From Nocardioides sp. 503 (GTDB taxonomy: Bacteria; Actinomycetota; Actinomycetes; Propionibacteriales; Nocardioidaceae), in the NCBI RefSeq assembly GCF_004522095.1, contig NZ_SPUI01000003.1, positions 434,001 to 498,000 of the forward strand: DNA of 64,000 nucleotides, written 5' to 3'. Both the position numbers and the translations under genes were made by a program. Shown one piece after another: positions 33,745 through 40,491 of the stretch; the first letter of the stretch is position 1; each line of letters starts with the position of its first letter. The notes below the pieces were generated by a model. It worked only from the letters and a program-made list of their open reading frames with translations. It ran no database searches and was not told the origin of the DNA.

Positions 33745-34829
33745 CGACCACCGCCTCGCCCCCCGCCGCGGCGAGCGCGCCGCGGACCAAGCAGCGCCTC
33801 GGGTTCAACACCCGGGTCTCGTTCTCGGACCTGGCCGGCCCGGCCGCCGGGCTGCAGGAGGGCATCGCGCTGTTCCGCGCGGCCGAGGAGCTGGGCTACC
33901 AGTCGGGGTGGGTCTACCAGCGCCACTTCGACCACTACCTGTCCTCGCCGCTCCCCTTCCTGTCCGCGGTGGGTCAGCACACCTCGTCGATCTCGCTCGG
34001 CACGGCCGTCCTGCCCATGCGCTACCAGGAGCCCGTGCTCCTGGCCGAGGCCGCCGGCGTCACCGACCTCCTCGTCGGGGGGCGGCTGCAGCTGGCGCTC
34101 TCGGCCGGGGCGACGGCGTCGTTCGACGCCGTCTTCGGCGCCGTCGAGGACGACGCCCGCTCGGAGGCGCGTCGACGGCTGCGCCGCTTCCTCGCGGCCG
34201 TGTCGGGCGAGACGCTGCACGTCGTGGACGGCGAGGGTCAGGGCGCCCCCGTCGGCACCGAGCTGAGGGTCACCCCGCACAGTCCCGGCCTGCGCGGCCG
34301 CGTGCGCCAGGGCGTCGCGAGCATCGGGTCGGCCGAGCACGCCGCCGACCTCGGTCTCGCGATCATCTGCGGCACCGTGCTCAGCGGGCTCGCCGAGGGC
34401 GAGACGTTCCCGCAGCACCAGGCGCGGGTCATCGCCGCCTACCGCGCGCGCTGGAGCAGCGTGCACGGGACCGAGGCGCCTCCGGTCGCCGTCGCGGCGT
34501 CGGTGCTCCCCGCCACGACCGCCCAGCTGGCCCGGCGCTACGCCGACTACGACCACCAGCGGCGCACGGAGGGCATGGCCGCCTCGCGCCCTGCCGGCGC
34601 CCTGACCCCCGTCGTCTCCGCCGACCTGCCCGCCGGCATGCGCATCAGCCCCGTCCACCACGGGGCGCCCGACCAGGTGGTCGAGGCCGTGCTCGCCGAC
34701 CCCGGCCTCGCGGAAGCCGACGAGCTGGTGCTGTTCCTGCCGCCGGCCTTCACGCTGCCCGAGCACGTGCAGGTGCTCACCGACCTGGCGCGCGAGGTGG
34801 CGCCCGGCCTGGGCTGGGTGCCCCGCTGA
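33741..34829 (+). CDS. LLM class flavin-dependent oxidoreductase (luciferase-like, non-SsuD branch)
   Basis: 362 residues from GTG 33741, overlapping the ATPase stop (GTGA). A luciferase-like TIM barrel is visible: FRAAEELGYQSGWVYQRHFD, QHTSSISLGTAVLPMRYQEP, GGRLQLALSAGATASFDA. It lacks the NPSTELEP and SGGSDAEQ signatures of the three SsuD-like genes of this window, so it belongs to another LLM branch and may act on a different intermediate. It is co-translated with the importer and with the hydroxyacid dehydrogenase that follows. Needs reduced flavin from a separate reductase. Confidence 0.88.
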   Translation: MTTTASPPAAASAPRTKQRLGFNTRVSFSDLAGPAAGLQEGIALFRAAEELGYQSGWVYQRHFDHYLSSPLPFLSAVGQHTSSISLGTAVLPMRYQEPVLLAEAAGVTDLLVGGRLQLALSAGATASFDAVFGAVEDDARSEARRRLRRFLAAVSGETLHVVDGEGQGAPVGTELRVTPHSPGLRGRVRQGVASIGSAEHAADLGLAIICGTVLSGLAEGETFPQHQARVIAAYRARWSSVHGTEAPPVAVAASVLPATTAQLARRYADYDHQRRTEGMAASRPAGALTPVVSADLPAGMRISPVHHGAPDQVVEAVLADPGLAEADELVLFLPPAFTLPEHVQVLTDLAREVAPGLGWVPR

Positions 34830-34834
34830 GCACC

Positions 34835-35800
34835 GTGGTCGTCGCCGACGACGTCCGGCACCGTGGTCTCGCCGGCCTCGCCCCCGACCTCGTCGTCCGG
34901 CACGTCGGCGGCACCGGTGGGGACGCGGCCGCGACGATCGCGGCCCTCCAGGCCGCCGACGCGGTGCTGGTGCGCAACCGCACCGTCATCGGTGCGGCGG
35001 TGCTCGAGGCCTGCCCGCACCTGCGCGCGGTCGCGCGCTTCGGGGTCGGGCTCGACAACATCGACCTGCCTGCGGCCGACCGGGCCGGCGTCGTGGTGCT
35101 GAGCCTGCGCGGCGCCAACGCGGTCAGCGTCGCCGAGCACGCGTTGGGCCTCGCCCTCGCGCTGGCCCGCCGCACGGTGACCGTCGACCGCTCCGCCCGG
35201 CTCGGCGGGTGGGACCGGCGCGACGGGCGCGAGCTGCACGGGGGCACGTGGGGGGTCCTCGGCGCCGGTGCGACCGGGAGCGCGGTCGCCGTGCGGGCCC
35301 GCGCCCTTGGGATGCGGACCCTCGCCCACGACCCCGGCGTGCCGGACCTCCTCCTGCGCGAGGCCGGCATCAAGCCGGTCGGCATCGAGGACCTCGCCCG
35401 GCGCTCCGACGTCCTCAGCGTGCACGTCCCCGGCGGTGCCGCCACCCGCGGGCTCGTCGACCGCCACCTGCTCGGGCTGCTCCCGGACGGCGCCTACCTG
35501 GTCAACCTCTCGCGCGGCGACGTCGTCGACGAGGACGCCGTGCTCGCCGCGCTCGAGTCGGGGCGGCTCGGCGGCGCGGCCCTGGACGTACGCCGTGAGG
35601 AGCCGCCCGTCGTCGGGGCGCTCGAGCGGCGGGACGACGTCGTCCTGACACCCCACGTCGGGGGGCTGACCACCGCCAGCACGGACCGGATCGTGCACGC
35701 GCTCGTCGACGACCTGCGCCGGCTCTTCGCCGGCGAGCCCGCCCACCACGCCGTCGGCGCCGCCCGGCACCTGACCCCGCCCGCCGAAGGAGCACCATGA
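34835..35800 (+). CDS. D-isomer-specific 2-hydroxyacid dehydrogenase
   Basis: NAD-dependent reduction or oxidation of 2-oxo/2-hydroxy acids; 321 residues from GTG 34835. The start is weakly supported because no good ribosome site is present. The frame is open back to 34826, where CTG would overlap the previous stop. The NAD domain has GVLGAGATGSAVAVRARALG. The catalytic triad is visible: Arg in NLSRGDVVDE, Glu in RREEPPV and His in LTPHVGGLT. The N-terminal part has RFGVGLDNIDLPAADRAGV. Placed between two LLM genes, it could handle a sulfonated or desulfonated hydroxy acid. Its stop overlaps the next start (ATGA). Confidence 0.9.
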   Translation: MVVADDVRHRGLAGLAPDLVVRHVGGTGGDAAATIAALQAADAVLVRNRTVIGAAVLEACPHLRAVARFGVGLDNIDLPAADRAGVVVLSLRGANAVSVAEHALGLALALARRTVTVDRSARLGGWDRRDGRELHGGTWGVLGAGATGSAVAVRARALGMRTLAHDPGVPDLLLREAGIKPVGIEDLARRSDVLSVHVPGGAATRGLVDRHLLGLLPDGAYLVNLSRGDVVDEDAVLAALESGRLGGAALDVRREEPPVVGALERRDDVVLTPHVGGLTTASTDRIVHALVDDLRRLFAGEPAHHAVGAARHLTPPAEGAP

Positions 35801-36966
35801 CCGCCCAGGCCGAGCACCCGCCTCCCCCGGCGCCCGCGCGCCGCGTCGAGTTCGTCCACTCGTTCCTCCAGGCCATCACGGCCACGAGCCCAGGCGGCGG
35901 GTCCGCGCGCAAGGCCACCGACCCCGCCCGCGCCGACCGCTTCGCCCGGACGCTCGACGACTACGGCTTCGACTACACGCTGCTCGGCTACAGCTCCGAC
36001 GGCGCCGACCCCTTCGTCGTGGCCTCGCACGTGCTGGCCCGCACCGAGCGGCTCAAGGCCATCGTCGCCCTGCGTCCCAACACGACGCACCCGACCGTCG
36101 CCGCGCAGTCGCTGGCCACGCTCGACCACCTCAGCGGGGGGCGCGCCGTCGTCCACATCATCTCGGGTGGCAGCGACGCCGAGCAGCGCCGGCAGGGCGA
36201 CTACCTCGACAAGGCCGACCGCTACTCCCGCTCGGCCGAGTACATCGAGATCCTGCGGCGCGCCTGGACCGAGGACGAGCCGTTCGACCACCACGGGCGG
36301 CACTACCGGTTCGAGGGCTTCGGCCCCGGCTCGCAGCCGCTCTCGGGCGGGCCGCTGCCGATCTCGATCGGCGGCGCGTCCGACGAGGCGTTCGACGTCG
36401 GGTCCCGTCTCGCGGACGTCTTCACGCTGTGGGGCGAGCCCCTGCGCGAGACCGCCGGGCAGATCGCCCGCGTCCGAAGCCTCGCCTCGGCCGCCGGCCG
36501 GGACCCCGCGGACATCCGGTTCTGGGTCACCTTCAGACCCGTCGTCGCCGAGACCGACGAGCTGGCCTGGCGCAAGGCGGAGGAGCTGGTGGCGCGGTCC
36601 GCGGGTCGGCTGTGGCCGACGCGGGGAAGCCGTCGCGAGCAGCACACCAACGTCGGCTCGGTGCGGCTGCGCGAGATCGCCGAGCGCAGCGAGCGTCACG
36701 ACACCGCGCTGTGGATGCCGCGCAGCATCGCCGGCGCCGGCGGCGCGTCCTCGTTGCTGGTGGGCAGCCCGGACACCATCGCCTCCGCCCTGGAGGAGTA
36801 CGTCCGCCTCGGCGCGGACATCATCAGCCTGCCCAGCGCCGGTGACCTCGACGGCGCGGTCGACACCGGGCGCTACCTCATCCCACTGGTCCGCGAGCGG
36901 CTCGCCTCCTGGCCGGCCGAGCCGCCGGCGAGGTCTCCCCGACCGCCGAGTCGGGCTACTCTTTAG
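35797..36966 (+). CDS. LLM flavin-dependent monooxygenase, SsuD type, copy 3
   Basis: 389 residues, last gene of the importer operon, ATG overlapping the preceding stop. It shares with copies 1 and 2 IVALRPNTTHPTVAAQSLA, GGRAVVHIISGGSDAEQRRQ, GDYLDKADRYSRSAEYIE and SIGGASDEAFDVG. It diverges at the N-terminus (FLQAITATSPGGGSARKATD) and in the loop around residues 270-285 (GRLWPTRGSRREQHTNVG), so its substrate pocket probably differs. Predicted to cleave a C-S bond with FMNH2 and oxygen. The C-terminus ends in a Pro/Arg-rich tail and overlaps the dyad at 36962-36988. Confidence 0.92.
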   Translation: MTAQAEHPPPPAPARRVEFVHSFLQAITATSPGGGSARKATDPARADRFARTLDDYGFDYTLLGYSSDGADPFVVASHVLARTERLKAIVALRPNTTHPTVAAQSLATLDHLSGGRAVVHIISGGSDAEQRRQGDYLDKADRYSRSAEYIEILRRAWTEDEPFDHHGRHYRFEGFGPGSQPLSGGPLPISIGGASDEAFDVGSRLADVFTLWGEPLRETAGQIARVRSLASAAGRDPADIRFWVTFRPVVAETDELAWRKAEELVARSAGRLWPTRGSRREQHTNVGSVRLREIAERSERHDTALWMPRSIAGAGGASSLLVGSPDTIASALEEYVRLGADIISLPSAGDLDGAVDTGRYLIPLVRERLASWPAEPPARSPRPPSRATL

Positions 36967-36988
36967 TCGAGCGAGTTGATGGACTAAA
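36962..36988 (+). promoter_or_regulatory. A/T-rich dyad and probable promoter before the 60-residue membrane protein gene
   Basis: TTTAGTC (36962-36968) and GACTAAA (36982-36988) form a perfect 7-bp inverted repeat with a 13-nt spacer, straddling the stop of the LLM gene. The right arm can double as a -10-like box (CTAAAT, 36984-36989), which places transcription start at or next to ATG 36995. It is likely an operator for a small dimeric regulator. Confidence 0.5.
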
Positions 36989-36994
36989 TCGGTC

Positions 36995-37177
36995 ATGGGA
37001 GGCGTGGTGCGGGTGGACCGGTCACGGCGTACCGACACCTCGGGGGACGTGTGGCCGGTGCTGCTCGGCGTCGTCTGCTTCACGACGCTCACCCTGCTCG
37101 CCCTGACCGAGCACTTCGCCGAGCTCCCGGCTGCGGCCGTGGCCTTCGCGGCCGCCTGGCGGATCTCCCGATGGTGA
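36995..37177 (+). CDS. Small membrane protein of unknown function
   Basis: 60 residues: a basic N-terminus (MGGVVRVDRSRRTDTSGD), one hydrophobic segment (VWPVLLGVVCFTTLTLLAL) and a second shorter one (LPAAAVAFAAAWRIS). ATG 36995 suits a leaderless transcript from the box at 36984-36989; alternatively GGAGG at 36998-37002 would serve GTG starts at 37007 or 37013. No family recognised. It stands between the sulfur operon and a histidine kinase gene. Confidence 0.55.
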   Translation: MGGVVRVDRSRRTDTSGDVWPVLLGVVCFTTLTLLALTEHFAELPAAAVAFAAAWRISRW

Positions 37178-37245
37178 GCCCCGGCGGCCCGTCGCCCCTC
37201 GGGACGTAGGGTCGCTCCCACCACGAGGAGCGGAGGTGAGCGGGC

Positions 37246-38418
37246 ATGGACACCGGAGCCGAGCATCGCTCCGGCGAGGACGCCGAGCGCCTGGTCGCGG
37301 TCGAGCGCGCGATGCGCGAGACGAGCGAGCGCTACCGCTCACTCTTCGAGTACCACCCCAATGCCGTGTTCTCGCTCGACCTGGAGGGCCGCTTCACCAG
37401 CGCGAACCCCTCCTCGCAGCTGCTGAGCGGCTACTCCGAGGCGGAGCTGCAGGGGATGCTGTTCACCGACCTGCTGCCGCCCGAGGAGCTCGAGCCGACG
37501 CTGGCGGCGTTCCTGCGCCTGCTGGACCGCGAGCCGCAGCGCTTCGAGGTCGGCTTCCTGCACAAGGCCGGGCACCTGGTCGACCTGTCCGTGACCGGAC
37601 TGCCGATCATCGTCGAGGACGAGCTGGTCGGCGCCTACGGCATCGCCGAGGACGTGACCGCGCGCAACCGGATGCGCGCCGACCTGGACGACGCGCGCCG
37701 GGCCGCGGAGGAGGCCAGCAACGCCAAGTCGCTCTTCCTCGCCAACATGAGCCACGAGATCCGCACGCCCCTCACCAGCGTGCTGGCGGCCGCGGAGATG
37801 CTCAGCGACACCGCGCTCGACGACCAGCAGCGGCGGCTCGCCGCGGTCATGGACCGTCAGGGGGCACAGCTGCTGCGCCTGGTGGACGAGATCCTGGACT
37901 TCTCCAGGATCGAGGCCGGCAAGGCCGACCTCGTCCGGCTCCCCTACAAGCTGCGTGAGGTGGTGGCGCAGGCCGTCGGCACCCAGACGGCGGCCGCCGC
38001 CGACAAGGGGCTCGAGCTGACCCTCGAGGTCGCCGACGAGCTGGACGACGCCGCCACCGGCGACGCGGCCCGACTCGCCCAGGTCCTCACCAACCTGGTC
38101 GGCAACGCCGTGAAGTTCACCGAGGCCGGCTCGGTGCGCGTGGAGGTGGGGCCCGGACCGCGCGGACCCGCCGGGGCGAGCGTCCTCGTCTCGGTCACCG
38201 ACACCGGGATCGGCGTGACCCCCGAGCAGCGGGGCCGGCTCTTCACGTCGTTCAGCCAGGCCGACCCCTCGATCACCCGCCGCTACGGCGGCACCGGCCT
38301 CGGGCTGGCCATCTGCAAGGAGCTGGTGACGCTCATGGGGGGCGAGATCGGCCTCGAGCTCCCCGACGAGGGCGGCTGCCGGTTCTTCTTCCACGTGCCG
38401 CGGCACCTGCCGGCCTAG
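37246..38418 (+). CDS. PAS-domain sensor histidine kinase
   Basis: 390 residues from ATG 37246, GGAGG upstream. It has no membrane segment, so it is cytoplasmic. Residues ~28-140 form a PAS domain (YRSLFEYHPNAVFSLDLEGR; GYSEAELQGMLFTDLLPP; GAYGIAEDVTARN). The dimerisation/phosphorylation domain carries LANMSHEIRTPLTSVL with the phospho-accepting His. The ATPase domain has LTNLVGNAVKFTEAG (N box), VTDTGIGV (G1) and YGGTGLGLAICKELV (G2). The architecture resembles the core of hybrid kinases but has no receiver domain, and no response regulator is encoded on the same strand. The nearest one is convergent at 38441. Confidence 0.92.
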   Translation: MDTGAEHRSGEDAERLVAVERAMRETSERYRSLFEYHPNAVFSLDLEGRFTSANPSSQLLSGYSEAELQGMLFTDLLPPEELEPTLAAFLRLLDREPQRFEVGFLHKAGHLVDLSVTGLPIIVEDELVGAYGIAEDVTARNRMRADLDDARRAAEEASNAKSLFLANMSHEIRTPLTSVLAAAEMLSDTALDDQQRRLAAVMDRQGAQLLRLVDEILDFSRIEAGKADLVRLPYKLREVVAQAVGTQTAAAADKGLELTLEVADELDDAATGDAARLAQVLTNLVGNAVKFTEAGSVRVEVGPGPRGPAGASVLVSVTDTGIGVTPEQRGRLFTSFSQADPSITRRYGGTGLGLAICKELVTLMGGEIGLELPDEGGCRFFFHVPRHLPA

Positions 38419-38440
38419 CGGAGAGTCACCGCGGCCGGGG

Positions 38441-39151
38441 TCAGCGCAGGCGCCACCAGTCTCGGGACGCCGACCCATCGGTGGGCTCCGCCCCGGCGCC
38501 CGGCCAGAAGTCCAGCAGGTCCCCCGGCCCGAGGCCGAGCGCGCGCTCGATGTCGGCCGGCGTGGTCTCCTGCAGGTAGCGCGAGACCCCCAGCGTCAGC
38601 TCGCGCCAGTAGCCGCGCAGCGTCGACTCCGACAAGAAGAGCGACCGGCTGAGCTCGGCGTACGTCAGCCCCCGCGCGCGGCCGGCGAGCACCTGTCGCT
38701 GCCGGGGCCCGAGGATCGTGATGCAGTTGCGGCGCACGAGCAGCTCCATGAGGCTGATGACCGCCTGCGGTACGACGATCTGGCCGGACATCGCGTCCAG
38801 GAACATGCTCTGCGCCGACTCCACCGGCTCGGACTTCGACACGATGCCGGTGGCTCCGGCGGCGAGACAGGCCGCCAGGACGAATCGCCGCTCCTCCTGG
38901 CTGTAGACGCAGGCGCGGTAGCCGGCCCCGACGACGGCGCGCACCGCGGCCACCCCCTGCCGCGCCGACGGCTGGGCGGAGTTCACGAGGTGCAGGTCGA
39001 GGATCACCAGGTCGGCGTGGGGCCGCTCGGCGATCAGCGCCTCGACGCGCGGGTAGGAGCCGACGACGTCGAACGCCGGCATCAGCGCCGGGATCGAGTG
39101 GCGGATGACCGTGGCGTCGTCGACCACGACCGCGGTGGGGCGCTCGCTCAT
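38441..39151 (-). CDS. Response regulator with LuxR/NarL-like DNA-binding domain
   Basis: 236 residues from ATG 39151, overlapping the kinase stop (ATGA). The receiver domain has acidic residues in AVVVDDATVIRHS, phospho-acceptor Asp in LVILDLHLVNSA, and the conserved Lys in GIVSKSEPVE. The C-terminal helix-turn-helix (LGPRQRQVLAGRARGLTYAE; LSRSLFLSESTLRGYWRELT) resembles LuxR domains but is followed by an extra ~45-residue tail. Partner of the kinase immediately upstream. Targets not visible. Confidence 0.9.
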   Translation of the reverse strand: MSERPTAVVVDDATVIRHSIPALMPAFDVVGSYPRVEALIAERPHADLVILDLHLVNSAQPSARQGVAAVRAVVGAGYRACVYSQEERRFVLAACLAAGATGIVSKSEPVESAQSMFLDAMSGQIVVPQAVISLMELLVRRNCITILGPRQRQVLAGRARGLTYAELSRSLFLSESTLRGYWRELTLGVSRYLQETTPADIERALGLGPGDLLDFWPGAGAEPTDGSASRDWWRLR

Positions 39152-40431
39152 CGGGTCGACCCCCCGCCGGCCGCCGGGAAGCCCGCGACGGCCCCCGTCA
39201 TGGTCACGGTCGTCCCGCCACCGGACGTCGACTCCAACCGGACGTCCACCCCGTGCCGCCCGAGCTCGCCGTGGACCACCTCGCGCAGCCCGACCCCCAG
39301 CTCGACGGCCGTCGGGTCGAAGCCGCGCCCGTCGTCGTGGACCGTGAGCACCCAGCCGGTCGGGGGAAACTCGTCGCCGGCGTCGAGGTGGACGACCACG
39401 AGCCGGGCGCCGGAGTGCGCCCGGACGTTGAGCAGGAGGCTGGTCAGCGCGTTGTCGACGGCCTCGGCGACGGCGGGGTCGACCAGCACGCCCTGCCCGA
39501 GGTCGAGCGCGAGCTCGATGACCAGGTCGTCGAACTCCCGGCACCGGCGGCTCACCACGTCGGCGAGCGGCCGGGGCCCCGACGCGTCGGTCCCGGGGTC
39601 CAGGTGCGACCGGGGCACCCCCCGCAGGTAGGCGCGCATCCGCGTGGCCTCGTACTGCGCCTGCTCGAGCAGCCGGTCGCGCGTGGTGTCGTCGAGGCTG
39701 GGGTCGCCCAGCAGGTGCATGACCGCGGCACCGTTGTGGATCGCGACCTGGGCGCGCTGCTCCTCCCGCAGGCGGGCCAGCTCGGAGGCCTGGGCCCGCG
39801 CCTCGTCGGCGTCGTCCGCGACCCGGCGGAGGTACTGCACGCTGCCCCGGCCCACGAGGCCCAGCACGATGACGGTGAACAGGTTGCCGACGATGGTCGT
39901 GGCGCTGGCGGTGTCGGAGGCCGAGGCGAGGTAGACGACCTCGGCGGCGACGAGGGCGCTCAGGCCCGCCACCCACACGCCGGAGCTGCGCATCGCGATC
40001 ATCGACAGCACGACCGAGAGCGCGTAGCCCGGCTGGAAGCCCTCCCAGGATCCGATCCGGTCCTCGACCGAGACCGTCCAGGGCCCCAGCAGCACGATCA
40101 CGACGGCGAGCGCGATGTCGGCGACCTGCGCGGCGTCGGACAGCGCCCGTCCCCGGCGGTACGACGCCACGCTCACCGTGATGGACGCGGCGGCCGCCGC
40201 GGCCCAGCAGGCGACGTACCCGGCGGCCGCGGGTGAGCTGGACACGCCACCGGGGAGCGAGGGCAGGGCCTGGACCAACGTCCCGAGCCGGGCGCCGATC
40301 ACCAGCAGCACCACCGCGCTCTCCGCGCCGGCCACCGTCGTGGGCGGACCACCGCCGCCCAGCCAGGACCAGGTGCGGGGACCCGGCGTCACGTCCTCGC
40401 TGGCCCCGCGCGGGTCTGGTCCTCGGCTCAC
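39148..40431 (-). CDS. Membrane sensor histidine kinase-like protein (NarX/DesK-type ATPase domain)
   Basis: 427 residues from GTG 40431. The N-terminal half (~40-200) has about five hydrophobic segments (SAVVLLVIGARLGTLVQAL; ADIALAVVIVLLGPWTV; TTIVGNLFTVIVLGLVG). A coiled linker (DDADEARAQASELARLREEQ) leads to AIHNGAAVMHLLGD, where a His is present but the usual HDxxGH motif is not. The ATPase domain has LLLNVRAHSGARLVVVHLDA (N-box region), VHDDGRGFD and ELGVGLREVVHGELG. It is coupled to the response regulator. The atypical His region means kinase activity is likely but not certain. Confidence 0.85.
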   Translation of the reverse strand: MSRGPDPRGASEDVTPGPRTWSWLGGGGPPTTVAGAESAVVLLVIGARLGTLVQALPSLPGGVSSSPAAAGYVACWAAAAAASITVSVASYRRGRALSDAAQVADIALAVVIVLLGPWTVSVEDRIGSWEGFQPGYALSVVLSMIAMRSSGVWVAGLSALVAAEVVYLASASDTASATTIVGNLFTVIVLGLVGRGSVQYLRRVADDADEARAQASELARLREEQRAQVAIHNGAAVMHLLGDPSLDDTTRDRLLEQAQYEATRMRAYLRGVPRSHLDPGTDASGPRPLADVVSRRCREFDDLVIELALDLGQGVLVDPAVAEAVDNALTSLLLNVRAHSGARLVVVHLDAGDEFPPTGWVLTVHDDGRGFDPTAVELGVGLREVVHGELGRHGVDVRLESTSGGGTTVTMTGAVAGFPAAGGGSTR

Positions 40432-40491
40432 GGGGTCACATCCTGCCGGAGGGCCGCGCCGCCCGGCAGCGCGGATTCCGCGGTGTCGCGG

